Origin: Sebastes aleutianus
Lineage: Eukaryota > Chordata > Actinopteri > Perciformes > Sebastidae
NCBI GenBank assembly: GCA_916700875.1
Contig: CAKAKS010000039.1
Coordinates: forward strand, 21,694,367 to 21,758,366
Direction of reading: 5' to 3'
DNA: 64,000 nt
Below the pieces are notes generated by a model that was given only the letters and a program-made list of their open reading frames with translations, ran no database searches and was not told the DNA's origin. Numbering within the stretch: the first letter of the stretch is position 1; every line of letters starts with the position of its first letter. The position numbers and the translations under genes were made by a program. This document shows, piece by piece, positions 46,801 to 58,858 of the stretch.

Positions 46801-49800
46801 GTACTCTACCAGCAAAGCACCATCAACGGTCCCTGTGCCCAATCTATGGAAGTCTCTGTTTAGCTTTTATTAACAGGCTCTTTACCTCTTTCTAATGTTT
46901 CTCTGTTCTCTGTACTCATATGTGTTGCTCTATCCCTTTTAATCTATTTGTAGTATCCTCCTGTCTTACTTATATGCCTAAAGATTTATGAGAGACGGGG
47001 AAAAGCAGCCACACAAATACTTTGTCACAACGTCATGTATCATCGTCACCATTTAAACTGCATTTCAATCAGTCCTGGAATAAGGATTCAGATCCTCTAT
47101 TTAAGTAAAAGCAGCAATACAACAATGGAAAATATTTAAAAGCTATAACGTTACTATAACGGCCCTGCATTCAAAATTTTACTCAAGTTAAAGTACAGAA
47201 GTACTATCAGCTAATTTTACTTAAATTATTAAAAGTAAAAGTATACAATATATAGAAAAACAGCCCTTATGAGTGTTATTATTATGTGTCAGAGGTGGGA
47301 CCAAGTCATTGTTTTGCAAGTCACAAGTAAGTCTCAAGTCTTTGCACTTAAAGTCACGAGTCAAGCCCTAAACTTTGGGTTTCGAGTCCTAATAATAATA
47401 ATAACAATAAGTCATAATGCGCTCTTCACCAAATGTACAAAAATCATGAATGTTTTTTAAAAATGTTATTTATTTATTAAAACAAGTTTGTTAAAACAAG
47501 TGTGACTGAACTTAATTATATAAAAAAAAAATCTGGGGAATAAATTGTTGACTTGCTGGGAATGAATAACGTTAACGTTAGTTGATTCAGAAAATGAATG
47601 GAAATTAATTGATTCGTGGCACCCTTTTTAAACATCACACTTTGGTAACACTTCATTTTACAGGTCCGCAGATTTCATGCTAATTGAGTGATAATTAGAA
47701 GGTAACCTATTGAAATTTCTTTGGAATTACTGGCAAATTATTCCAATATTTACCTCAAAATTTATCGAAAATGACTTTATTATAAACATTATTTAATCAT
47801 TATATTCTTCTATTTCCCAATAGCTGGTAATTTATTTAATACATTTAATAATATAATAGTACATTTAATATATTAGCAAATAACTTCTTAAATAACTCCC
47901 TGAATCATTACATTAGCTACCAGGTTACATTTGTGTAGACAATAAGTGACACAATGGTGAGATTTGTAACTGATCAGAAGTGTCTTCTATTAGGTTTGAT
48001 TTTCCACCTCCGATGAAGAGCAGCACACAGCCGCTTATCAAACCTAAGGGCCCTATTTTAACGATTATATGCTATTTAAGCATATAATTATTAAAAAATG
48101 TTTATAATAAAGTAATTTCCGATCATTTTTTAGATAAATATTGGGGATAATTTGGCAGTAATTCCAAAGAAATTTCAAATAGGTTACTTGCTAATTATCA
48201 CCAAATTACCATGAAATTTGCTGACCTGTAAAATGAGGTGTTACCAAGCTTTTTAATCTTTGGGCTTGGGGAAAGGTATCAAGTATTTTCAAGTCAAAAG
48301 GCACAAGTCCAAGTGAAGTCACGAGTCACTGGTATTAAAGTCCAAGTCCAGTTGCAAGTCTTTTTTGATTTTGTCAAGTCGAGTCAAAAGTTATTACATT
48401 TTTAGTCATGTGACTCGCGTTCACCCTTCTGTTAATGTATAATATCATTGGGTTATTAATGATGATGCAAAAATGTATAAGTATTACTTAACTGATGCAG
48501 TTTGTCAAGGTGGAGCTAATTTTAACTAATTTATACTGTTGCGTAGTTTAATCTATAACAAATAAACTGAAAATGTGTTCTGTCTGTAAAGTCGCAATCA
48601 GAAAGTAACTAAAGCTGTTAAATAAATGTAGCGTAGAAGTATAAAGTAGCATAAAATGGAAATACTCTCGTACAAGTATGTCAAAACACTTGAGTACAGT
48701 ATTTGTGTAAACGACTTCCACCACTGATTTCAACTCTCTTAGACCTAGAGAACGTTTCTTTGACAGATATCAGCCACGCAGAGAACAAACACCCACCTTC
48801 TCTTGGTACTGCCTCCTGGAGGAGTCCAGAGACTGAATCAGTGCAGTTGCATGCCCCACAAACATGGCAAAGCAGGTAGCGCCCACAATCATGCTGAGGA
48901 TGGTGAGCCACACGTCAGCCATGCCGATGGGGGGGTACAGGCCGTAGCCGATGCACAGCATGTGACTCATGGCCTTGAACAGAGCGTAGGAGTACTGCTG
49001 ACCCCAAGTGTCATTCTGCAAGAGACGAAGAGGAGGAAGGAGAAAGTTTATCACCACAACATTATTGCTGCAGCACATCTTTGCGAGCCTGTTCACAGTT
49101 TAAGATCAAGATCACAGTTGATGACGTCTTTATTTTACAGGTTTGTTGGCTTTGAAGCGCCCTACTGAGGGACTCAGACCGTTATAACATGCACGCTGAC
49201 TGACGTTACTGTTCGGGTTTATTCTTTGGTGTAAGTTACCAGTATACCTATTAATATGTTCTGTACTCAGAGCGATAATTAATAAAGATAATCTCTTGAA
49301 ACACTTGAATATGATTAGCGCTGCAACTAACTATTATATTCATTAGCGATTAATGTGCTTAATTATTTTTTCGATTTTTGGTCCATAAATTGTCAGAAAA
49401 TTACCTGTTATAATTTCTAACAGCCCAAGGTGATGTATTCAAATATCTTGTTGTATTTGACCAACAGTGCAAAATCACTAAATATGATTATTGTGTGGAA
49501 TTAAAGCCCCTAAAAACGGTATTTCTCTATAATATTAAATATACACAACTAAATGAGTTTAGAAGAAATAAATAAACATCCTTAAATATTATTTATTGAG
49601 TGTTTAAAGGAGAAATATATACTACATTTACTGTAATAAATCATAAAATGACCATGATATGTCATCAGAGATTAAGGAAACATGCAAAATTGAAATACTG
49701 GCTTCTCCGACAACAACGCTACAGCCAGTATGTTCTCCTTTGAAATCTATTTTTGTTTTGGTCGGTGTGATCCCGTCCACGGCCCGTTTCGACACCCCTT

Positions 49801-52800
49801 TGCCACATATGAAACGAATTGGCATCCAAACAGCCTTCTGCAGCCATGAAAGCATGCAAATCAACTGGATCAACAGGGATAAAGTTAACTTTAGATTCTA
49901 CCCGACCTGAAAAGCCTCAGCACATCTCTCTGTGATCAGTGTGCAGCTGAGTTATCAAGGCAGCGAGTATTTGAGACACACAGCTGGTGAAGTGATACCG
50001 ATTACTGCTGCTGGCCAGCGGCTAACGTGGTGATGCTAACACACGCTAACTGCTATCAGTCACACCGGAGGAGCAAACGGGCCACAAATTGGATTTGGAC
50101 TGCTGTTGCCCATTTTAAAACGCTAGCCGTCAGTGCTACATATTGCTCCTTTAAGCATTCAAAAACTCAGCTATTCTGCTTCATCAGGACTGTGGGGATG
50201 GGATTTGATCTGATTTGATTGACAGTGACCAACTATCCATCCACCCATCCATTATCTGTAACCAATTATCCTATGATTAACCTATTAACCCATGCTAACA
50301 CTCCACACAGAAGGCCCCCGAACCGGGTTCAAACCTGCGACTCTCTTGCTGTGCCACAACTATCATCAGATTATTTTGATTCAAATGTTGTTAAACTCCT
50401 GATTGGTACATGGAAGTATTTGACATCATCTTTTTTCCAGCTGAGACTCGCCTACTTCAAACCAGCGAGAAGAAAATACAATGTGAAACAACCAAAACTG
50501 TTCTAACTTTGGCAGAAAGGTTTGCGGTAATGCAGGACCCAATCCCTCATGGTAAAACCACTTAGACCACTTACCACCATCTTGTTTCTAGTGACCCAGC
50601 AGTCAGCAGGGAAGTCCTGCAGCATGGGGACCAGGAACTGCAGACAGCCATCCCAGTGACACAGCAGCAGCATCATACCAATCAGGTTCATGATGCGCAC
50701 CATGGCGCTGGCCAGGTCATAGGTCATATGGAAAACCTGCGACACAGATTATCAGCATTAATACATCTGAAACACACGACTCTCTGTACTTAAATATATG
50801 AAATTTAAATTCTCTCTCATGCAATCAGAGGATTTGAAATATACAATAGGTGCTTGTGGTCACAGAGGTCCTATACCAGACCACACTGCTCTTAATCTTC
50901 TATAGACCGGCACAGGCTGTTTCAGTTTAAATAATCTGCATGCAACATTAATGGCCTATAGCTGCAGCCTCCGTTGGAATTATAAAAATAAGATAATGCA
51001 CGAAAATATCTGTTATTATGTCAGTTGGTTGCGTGTGACCCTCAGAGGGGAACCAACAAATAAACTAATGTATTGTGTAAATGTAGTAATCCAGACAACG
51101 TTACAAGTTAGGAGAAATCTGCAAATGGAAACCTCACTATGTACAGCACTTCAGTCAGAGGAACATTTGAAAGTAGCGCTGCAACTAACAATTACTTTCA
51201 TAAATGTATTAATCTGTTTGTTCTATGAAATGTTTAAAAAAATATTTGAAAATCAGTTTTTACAGGACAGTGATGTGGTTTTTAACAAGTGCCATTATTT
51301 TGCCTTGATTATTTTAGCCTGTGATTGCTGTGTGTTTTGCGTCTGTTGTTGTGTTTTGGTATGTTTTTCATTATGATGATATCTGTCCCCGTTTGTACTC
51401 ATATATGAAACTTCTTACTTGCTGCCCATCTTGACCAGGCAGAAGAGATAATGTATCTCAGTGGGACCTTTTTGGTTTAATAAAGGATAATAAAATAAAA
51501 TAAAATAAAATAAAAATGACAGAAAACTCTGAGAAATACCCAGTGCATGTTGTCCGAGCACGGTGGTGTCTTTAAATGATTTGTTTTGTACAACCAGGAG
51601 TTCAAAACCCAAATTTATATATTGTAAATACTTAAATATTTAAGGGATAATGTACAGCGAGCCGGTCATTATTGCTCTCACGGAGGGGTCTCTCATCGCC
51701 CTGAAGGGGATTCTTTCACAACAATGACCCGCTAGCTGTACATTATCCCGCTTATTACACGGCTACTTACTGAAGAAATCAATATTTTGTCACAGAAAAG
51801 GTCCGACAGAGTCCGACTCAGAACTGTGCCCATGGCAACGGTCTGTTATACATAGCAACGGTCTTATAGAGAAATTACAGACCGCAGAACGCCGTGATTG
51901 ACCAATCAGAATCGAGTATTCAACACAGCCGTGTATTAATCACATATAAAATAATAGATGCCAAGCATTTTTTGGCATTTTTTCTTAAAAAATTATTATC
52001 AAATTTGCTGCTGACTAATATTCTGTTGAGTAATTTGCATGTAATTGATTAACTGTTGTGTCTCTATTAGGAAGAGATCTACCTCTTCCCACTGGTGGAT
52101 GTAGCGAATGAGTCTGGAGAGGCGCAGCAGCCGCAGCAGACTGAGGATCTTGGTGAACCGGACGATCCTCAGGGCTCGGGCCGTCTTGTAAAAGTCTGAG
52201 TCGATGCGTGTCTCCACGATGAGAAAGATGTAGTCCACAGGTATGGAGGAGATGAAATCCACCACGAACCAGGTCTTGAGGTACTTGACCTTAATCTGAT
52301 GCGGGTCCAGGATGATCTCCGTGTTGTCCTCCTTGACGATGCCCGTGCGGAAGTTCAGGACCAGGTCCATGAGGAAGAAGGTGTCCGAGACCACGTTGAA
52401 GACGATCCAGGGCGGCGTGTGCTCGTCCTTGAAGAAGGTGATGCCCACAGGGATGATGATGAGGTTTCCCACCATCAGCAGCAGCATGGTCAGATCCCAG
52501 TAGAACCTGAAACACACGGACACACACATAACTCATGTTGGAGAAACCAGCGGGCCAAAGTCATTCAGGTCTTCAATCAACAGATTTTACTTCACTCGCA
52601 CCTTTGAAAGAATAGTTGAATGTTTTACGTGAGGATGAATAATTGACTCTTTAAGTTTTTATTAGAGATTAGAGCAAAAATGCGAACACTGATAGGTTCC
52701 AACTTCTCTATTACAATGATTTAATGCTTTTCTTTGTCATATACTGTATGATAGTAAACTGAATATTTTTGAGTTTTGATCTAAAACATTGGCCTGGAAA

Positions 52801-55800
52801 TTATAATGAGCATTTTTCACAATTTTTAAATGTGAAATGATAAACAGCAGATTAATCAATAATGAAAATTATTGCATACCTGGAAAGAATACCGATTAAC
52901 AGTACTTTGAACTGGTGCTAAATGCGAGATTGGGAGCGTTCCTATTGCCTCTGCAAGGCTCTCAGCATGTCGACAGCTAAGCAGATGGCTCGTAGCTAAC
53001 GGTTGTGTCTAGAAGGTAAACCACGAGTTGGGAAACTCTTGCGAGATGGTTAAGGTAAGGCATTGACCTTGAATGGTTATGGCTACCTGAAGGGGAACCA
53101 GAGGGTGGGTGCTACGCTTCTGCAACAACGGCGTTATCAGCTGTAACCGCCGTATGAGAGCTGTGCAAAGCAGCGTCAATAAGCTAGTGGTGCACACTCA
53201 CATGCATGAACATGCACTAAAAGGAACGCAAGGCTGGCTCGGCTATGTCAACAAAGCAAGGAGAAAGTCAGACTACAACACACACAGAGGGAGAGTGACT
53301 TCATTCTCTGCTCAGGTAGACATTACTCCTCTATATCTTTACACAGCTAATAGTTGTTTGCGGCTATATTAATGCTCTGGATGACGTATAGAGAACCTTT
53401 AAAAAAAATAGTAGAAAGATCCTGAGAGACAGGAACGAATTATGAATAGACACCAATTTTATCAATGATTGCTGCTCCGTTCACACAGGAGATTTTTATA
53501 GCCAGAGTCTGAGTGTCTATGTGCATACTGAATATGTGCTGCATATTCAAAGCAATTCTGGACGTGTGGGAACTTCAAATAGAAATTAATCTCTGTGCAA
53601 CTTGCAGTCTCACAATGGAACTCAAAAAATCTAGTATATTGTATGTTCAAATGAACAGAAACAAAGTAAACAAACAGCTTGAGTATGAACACTAACAAAG
53701 CAAGAAACAACTTGATTCAAGAAAACAATCTAATTCAGTTCAATACTGGGCCTCTGGCCACGGGGGCGGAGAGGAAAATGGGTTATTGGAATTCATCTGA
53801 ATTGCTCATGAGGAAATATTGATTTTCAAAACTAACTTAATCCTCAAGTATCAGCAGCAGAGTGTTCAATTTCATCTATAATAATTGCATTTCAAATATT
53901 ACAATATTGTTTTTTTAAATTCAAAGTTTTATTTACAAATCTGGCAAATATTTGCTAACAGCTAAATATAAAATAGCCATTTTTCAATTACTCCATTTAC
54001 TATCATGAGATTATTGTAAGTTGTCAGACGTCTTTATTATTTATCATCTGTTTTTGCAGCCCTGCTTTAAAATTCTCATTGCAGTAGCTGATGCATAATA
54101 AAGGACATACAGCACTCTACTGCTCGGTCACACAAAGACCAAGATATGGAGAGCGTTTGTTTACCAATTACCATCTTCGGGGTGTATAAGTATGTGAGAA
54201 GAGAAAGCTTGCACGCATTCGATTGCATGTCCGATCCATTTCAGAGACCTAATTAACCACTGATCGATCCAACAGGAGCCTGACACACCTACTGAGCCAG
54301 CACAAACTGTGACCTGCGAAGGTGCATCCATTACACCACTTAAGGGTACTTAAGTGACATGTGAGGCAGCCTACAGTGACCACACTGTATGAGCCGAACA
54401 TTCAAGAGGAGAGACTGTAAATTAGAGGGAATGCGACGTTGAATTGGACAAACGCCTCACCATCTTGTCTACAGGTATCAAAACTTCAGTCCATGATTGA
54501 CTGAGAGAAAAGTATTTGTGTGAGTATTGTGCAATGATGATTATATGTACAGCTGTAAAATAATGAGGGTCCAGGAAAGAGACAACCAACAGTATATGTG
54601 ACCAACATAGCTTTACCTATTCTAGTTCCTCACACCAAACCATCACAGGAGAACATCAAAAAAAGAGGGAACCGGTGAGAACATCGTGGCCATTTGTTCT
54701 AATCAGCTTTCCGTTGTTCTCTGCCAAACAAAGCATTTGCATTCCTCTCTTCATCTGCCCGTTCGCCTCTGCGGTGACACACTGATCCTAATTGCACTTC
54801 CCCTCTCTCGCTAAATCCACCGTTATCTCCTGGGAATCCATGTCATCTCCAGAAGTCAGCTCCCATCAGCCAGATGTTGAGTAGTTAGCATTACTGCTCT
54901 GCACACGTAACCGTGCTGCAGAACCCTGGAACAGCTGGACCAAAAAAAAAAAAAAAAGGTCTGCAGGGAACAGTGCATTACTGCCCCTGCAGACCATCCA
55001 GTTTGCTCATCAGCTGACTGTGCACGCAGCATTGGGACCACAAAGATCAGACGACTTGCTGGTGTAATCTGGTGTTGCCATCAAAATAAAGCTGACAGTT
55101 GTTGGGTCTATGGACGTCTACGGGTCCAGAAAGGAATCTTGCACTATTTGGGTCATAGTGCAACTACGTTAAAGAGCATGAGAGCACAAAGAGAGGGGAG
55201 TTACGAGCAAAGTGAACACAAAAAGGCTTAAAATGGTGAAAGGAGCTTAGATCAATCAGGACAGCTGAAAAAGGGATCACATTTGTACTAGAGATACTTA
55301 TCTCTTGCTGCCAGAGCGCAGCTGAAGCACAACAGCCTGCATGCAGCTCAGTGGCTTAACACACACCTGTACTGTGGCTCAGGCCCACCAGCAATCATAT
55401 TAACCATATTTACGCAGCGTGCCAGTTCAGCATGTCTGCTGCTGCGTCCACAGACAGCTTTAATAAAAGACAGAGGTTACTTGTGTTATAAACAACACAG
55501 AGACTGTGTTTCTAAAAGATACAAGGAGAAGGTTACACTGTTCTGAGCTGATGCACAGTGGTCATGGAAACACAGTGAGTTGACTGTTTTAGGATTGGAT
55601 TAAATAGTGTCTCACTAGCCGAAAAGATCCAAATAACCTTTAAGGTTTACACCTCTGCAGGATGAGGCGTCCACCTTGAGAGGCCCAGAACTCTGCTTGA
55701 ACCGAGCATGAAGTAATGACACCTCATACCTCAGACACAGAGTCAACAGCTGGGTGTCCTGATTCCTCACAACATCATTTTCATTTCAATCTCTCTGTCT

Positions 55801-58800
55801 CTCTCTGTGTGTGTTCGGGGTTTTGTGGTTGTGTCTCTCCTCCTCGTCCACACCATCTCTGCTCCATTAGACTAATTGTACTGTAATAATCTCCACTGAT
55901 GTGTGCTTCTAATATCTCGAATGGTCATGTTACCCTATTTTGATTACCCCATTTCCAAGCCCCTGCTGCACTCTCTGTAATCCATTGCCCTTGCTAAATG
56001 ATCAAAAAAAAAAGTGTAATTCAGATGAGTGGAAAAAAAACCCTGCAGTGACACACATCGGCATACAACTGGCCGGTGAAAATATGATGACAGTGAGCCT
56101 CAAGGTTAAATGTCATGAAAATCCCTTGATGGCGGTGATGAACAGAATGCTGGTTTGCATGCAGCGTGCAACGAAATGTGAAGCGTGCATGTGTGCATGG
56201 CACAGCGTGGCTGGTAAATTAGGGAATTACAGGTTGGCTTAGTTTGGTGCACAAATTTAATTTGTAGACAGAGAAAATTGGTTGGTCAGATTATCATATC
56301 TAGCGTATTCTTGTGTGAATTAAACTATATACACACACACTCCTCTAAAACCAAACAAAAGAGGGACTTCTTATATATGATATAATGTGGCTGTCATTGT
56401 GCTTATAAGAGGATTTGTATTCTAGTCAACTCCTGTATGATACAACAAATGTTTCCTTGTAAGAATACAGTACAGTACAAGTGGTTAAGTCTTTATAGAG
56501 AAAGATCATTTTCAGAAATGAAGCCATTTATCTATTCAAGCTGAGACACATTCAGCTTATGATACATCTATTCTGCACAGGCTTCTGATTATGATTTTAT
56601 CATAATATCACAGTGATCAAAGCAAAGAAAAAAACACTCCTGGTGACTATTGTGTGTCTATGCTTTGTCACATGTTTAGGCCAGGTTTCTTATATATAAG
56701 AAATTCTATAGGAATTTTTTATAACCAGAGCAAATTCAAATTATGGTTTGGCTGCTGTAAAGTTGATAGAGTGTCGAACTAGGTGATTATAAGGGATAAA
56801 ACGGAGTTGATGACTAATGTTCTGTGAAATGTTGCTCCAAGTTCCCTTAAAACATGACAAATTTTCTTTTTTTTTTCTTTTATGTATGATAAGGTCACTT
56901 ATAGTGATGGCACTGAATGTCTCATAGGCTATTCTAAAATGATGTTTTCTACATTTCTAAGCCTAAAATGTGTGACAGGATCACTGCTGCAAAAAAAACC
57001 CTCCTGGTGACTACTGTGTGTCTATGATATTAAGTTTATAGTGACCTTATCATATATGATGGCACTGACTGCCTTAATAGGCTATTCTAAAATTATTATT
57101 CTACATTTCTAAGCCTAAAAATGTATGACACGATCACTGCTGCACTTTTTTTTTTTCACAACAAGAGTATGCTCAGACTTGCCAACAGCATCTCTTCTGA
57201 TCCCTTACATGTTTTAAATGGGGAATATCAACTTCTGCCTTCCAAGAGGCGATTCAGAGTCCCTACATTTAACCTGCATCAGGCTAAAGAACAGGCTTTT
57301 GTCCATCAGTCCATCTTGGTGCTAAATAATAATTAATGTGCTGCTAAAGACATGTAAATCCAGAGGACAGATGGTCATTTTGTAATGGGTTATGTATGAA
57401 TAATTGTGATGTGTTTTGTTTTTTTTGTCTGATGGATCTTACTTGTCTGTCTGTCTATGGTAACAGTATGTCTATTGTATGTGTACTTTTTCTCAAACTG
57501 AGCTGCCTATGGATGCAAAATGAATTTCAGTGCAAACTGACAATAAAGTTGTATCGTACCGTATTCTGCACAGTCTCACTCTTCTGATTATGATTTTATC
57601 ATAATATCACAGTGATCAGAGAAAACCCCCCCACTCCTGGTGACTATTGTGTGTCTATAAGTTTATAGTGACCTTATCATATACTGTATGATGGCACTGA
57701 ATGCCTCATATTCTAAAATTATGTTTTCTACATTTCTAAGCCTAAAAATGTGTCTTTTTTTTTTTTTGCTCACACCATTGTTTTTGCAAAAGAAAGATTT
57801 TTTCTGCACAAAAATTTACCTAAAATCACTGTACGGATGGATTATCCAGAATGCCTTAATAGGCTATTCTAAAATTATGTTTTTTACATTTCTAAGCTTA
57901 AAATGTGTGACAGGATCACTGCTAAACTTTTTTTTTGTAAGACACCATTGTTTGCAAAAGAAAGATTCTCTGCACACAAATTACCTAAAATAAAATCACA
58001 GTGATCAAAGACAAAAAAAAAACACTCCTGGTGACTATTGTGTGTCTATGATATTAAGTTTATAGTGACCTTACCATATATATGATGGCACTGAATGCCT
58101 TAATAGGCTATTCTGAAATGATGTTTTCTACATTTCTAAGCTTAAAAATGTGTGACAGGATCACTGCTGCACTTTTTGCTCACACCATTGTGTTTGCAAA
58201 AGAAACATTTTCTGCACACAATGCATTACCTAAAATCACTGTAGGGATGTATTATCCAGAAGCCAGCGTGCTTGACTCTCTCCCTCTCGTGCTCCACGGC
58301 CCTCTCGCTGCCCAGCATCCGCAGGGAGAACTTGTTGACTCCCGGTTGGAGCATCGCCCCAAACTGCCGATGCATGAAGCCGGCTTGGTACAGCAGCCGG
58401 TCGTCCTCAGGCAGGATCTGCTCGGTTCCTTCCAACTTGATGAAACTTGACTGGTCAAACACAGACTCCTGCTCGGCTGCAGCACCCACACCACCACCAC
58501 CCGGTGCATCACTGCCTCCAGCCTCCGGGAGGATGAGGCGCCGCTGCTCCACCGGGTCTGAACCGGGATGAGGAGGACGCCGTCCGGTGATGGAGGAAAG
58601 GCTGCTGCCACGAAACAAGCAACAGTCTCCGTTCAAGTTGGTCTTCACAGAAAAATCCCTCTCCTCCAAATCTTCTCCCCTGGCCTCCTCAATGCTCCTG
58701 CAACTGCTTGACAGAGAGGACAAATGTTTTAGCCGGATACTTTTCCTCTTGGTGTCCTTGTTGTCTCCTTCGTCCATCATCACGCAGGGTTTGTTGTGCA

Positions 58801-58858
58801 CAATGTTTTGCGGCAAGCTGTAGAGCCTTTTGCGCATGGAGGACTGGAATCTTTCCAT
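39378..58858 (-). CDS. hcn4: Hyperpolarization-activated cyclic nucleotide-gated channel 4
   Basis: Plasma-membrane pacemaker channel (If/Ih), a Na+/K+ pore opened by hyperpolarization and boosted by cAMP. Exons in transcript order: 58230-58858, 52083-52506, 50575-50736, 48797-49015, 46338-46484, 44820-45060, 43181-43345, 39378-40939. The sum is 3,549 nt, fully in phase, 1,182 residues (human about 1,203). Exon 1 is the variable N-terminus with SMRKRLYSLPQ and the HCN motif QFGAMLQPGVNKFSLRM. Exon 2 carries S1 to S4, with the arginine-rich S4 RALRIVRFTKILSLLRLLRL. The pore filter CIGYG is at residues 426-430, with the N-glycosylation site NDT upstream. C-linker and cAMP-binding domain span about 480-660 (FGEICLLTRGRRTASV). 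The C-terminus ends SKLPSNL, the TRIP8b-binding tripeptide and an HCN4-like ending. It converges with pkm. Confidence 0.97.
41003..41569. repeat. AT-rich repeat with GTTATTATAGT ends, hcn4 intron 7
   Basis: Inverted ends GAGTTATTATAGTAAACG and CAAAACTATTATAACC enclose an A-rich sequence full of AAACTAAAAC. Common fish repeat pattern. Confidence 0.55.
41983..42265. repeat. hAT-like MITE (TAGAGCTGCAAC type), hcn4 intron 7
   Basis: 283 bp, ends TAGAGCTGCAACTAACGATT and AATCATTGCAGCTCTA, inner GTCGATTAATCTGTCGATT. Fragments of the same family lie at about 49318-49520 and 51174-51260. Confidence 0.75.
42650..42790 (+). mobile_element. LINE 3' tail, hcn4 intron 7
   Basis: GAGGGCATGCCCTCAATGATC followed by TTTAAATAAAGGTTGAATGAT, a non-LTR 3' end. 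A near relative lies at 44265-44335 (GAGGGTCGCCCCTCAATGATC...TAAATAAAGATTGAATG) in hcn4 intron 6. Confidence 0.5.
43779..43842. repeat. (CT)n microsatellite, hcn4 intron 6
   Basis: About 30 CT units with one TGTC interruption, 430 bp upstream (in transcript order) of exon 43181-43345. Confidence 0.9.
45400..46210. repeat. AT-rich repeat copy 2 and a LINE-like tail, hcn4 intron 5
   Basis: 45400-45700 matches the repeat at 16975-17600 (TTTATAAGCAGTATATAAA and GTGTTATAAACCATTTATT). 45710-46210 is low-complexity TTATTATTATT plus an A-rich 3' end (CACTGACAAAATAAAAAC) suggestive of a LINE tail. Confidence 0.4.
47285..48430. repeat. AAGTC-rich repeat nested in the hAT-type element
   Basis: Both edges are built of AAGTC words in opposite sense of order (CAAGTCACAAGTAAGTCTCAAGTC on the left, CAAGTCCAAGTGAAGTCACGAGTC on the right). 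It is split in the middle by a palindromic MITE. Confidence 0.55.
47640..48248. repeat. Long-arm palindromic MITE, innermost nest level
   Basis: About 609 bp whose two ends (CTTTGGTAACACTTCATTTTACAGGTC... and ...GACCTGTAAAATGAGGTGTTACCAAG) are inverted for roughly 100 bp, including TTTCTTTGGAATTACTG. Confidence 0.75.
49604..50154. repeat. TTAA-bounded MITE, hcn4 intron 3
   Basis: Inverted ends TTAAAGGAGAAATAT and ATATTGCTCCTTTAA. About 550 bp, non-coding. Confidence 0.6.
50225..50350 (-). mobile_element. RTE/Rex3-type LINE or SINE tail fragment, hcn4 intron 3
   Basis: CCATCCATTATCTGTAACCAATTATCC is the reverse of the GATG-rich tail seen at 7060. It is followed by CACACAGAAGGCCCCCGAACC and a box-B-like GGTTCAAACC. 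Confidence 0.5.
51415..51515 (+). mobile_element. LINE 3' tail with (AATAA)n, hcn4 intron 2
   Basis: TGCCCATCTTGACCAGGCAG, AGATAATGTATCTCAGTGGGACC and an AAAATAAAATAAAATAAAA end: typical 3' end of a fish LINE. Confidence 0.6.
51644..51935. repeat. Fold-back element, copy 2, hcn4 intron 2
   Basis: Arm GGGATAATGTACAGCGAGCC (51644 on) pairs with GCTAGCTGTACATTATCCC (to 51749), followed by about 185 bp that match the reverse complement of 15072-15259. The left arm and loop are partly deleted compared with copy 1. Confidence 0.8.
52912..53402 (+). repeat. Dispersed repeat (ATGCGAGATTGG type), copy 3, hcn4 intron 1
   Basis: GGTGCTAAATGCGAGATTGGGAGC to TATAGAGAACCTTTAA. Shares CTCTCAGCATGTCGACAGCT and CAACAAAGCAAGGAGAA with the copies at 21438-22371 (inverted) and 32364. 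Confidence 0.6.
53403..56570. other. hcn4: hcn4 intron 1, no recognised repeat or exon
   Basis: Over 3 kb of moderately complex sequence without a clear transposon end. Only a 15-base A tract near 54943 and TCTC-rich sequence near 55795 stand out. First introns of HCN genes often hold enhancers, but nothing here can be assigned by eye. Confidence 0.4.
57160..57575 (+). mobile_element. LINE ORF C-terminal remnant inside the tandem array
   Basis: Plus-strand reading LPSKRRFRVPTFNLHQAKEQ then FVHQSILVLNN matches the usual C-terminus of Rex1/L2-type LINE ORFs. A 3' end follows with GACAATAAAGTTGTATCG. Confidence 0.6.
57818..57852 (-). other. Duplicate of the hcn4 exon 1 end with an intact splice donor
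   Basis: About 33 nt reproduce the last codons of hcn4 exon 1 (reads FWIIHPYSDF then AG) with two mismatches, followed by GTAAAT. It sits about 410 bp into intron 1 in the same orientation as the real exon end at 58230. The real donor reads GTAATG. Confidence 0.75.

Larger units (their letters stand above)
47070..48726. mobile_element. hAT-type element with nested inserts, hcn4 intron 4
   Basis: Ends CAGTCCTGGAATAAGGATTC and CGACTTCCACCACTG, the same family as 34707-36062. Flanks ATTTCAAT (47062-47069) and ATTTCAAC (48727-48734) form an 8-bp target duplication with one mismatch. Contains two more repeats in series of nesting. Confidence 0.75.
56583..58225. repeat. Tandem array of about five degenerate units abutting hcn4 exon 1
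   Basis: Units share CTCCTGGTGACTATTGTGTG, AGTTTATAGTGACCTTATCA, GATGGCACTGAATGCC, GGCTATTCTAAAAT and TGTGACAGGATCACTGCTGC. The shared GGCTATTCTAAAAT word (or close form) recurs near 56927, 57080, 57708, 57866 and 58107. One unit carries a copy of the exon 1 end. A LINE fragment (57160-57575) splits the array. Confidence 0.8.

Noticed and set aside
50951..51376. 141-residue plus-strand ORF in hcn4 intron 2
   Set aside because: Cysteine-rich tail is from TGT-rich sequence and part overlaps a hAT fragment; no signal of a real gene.
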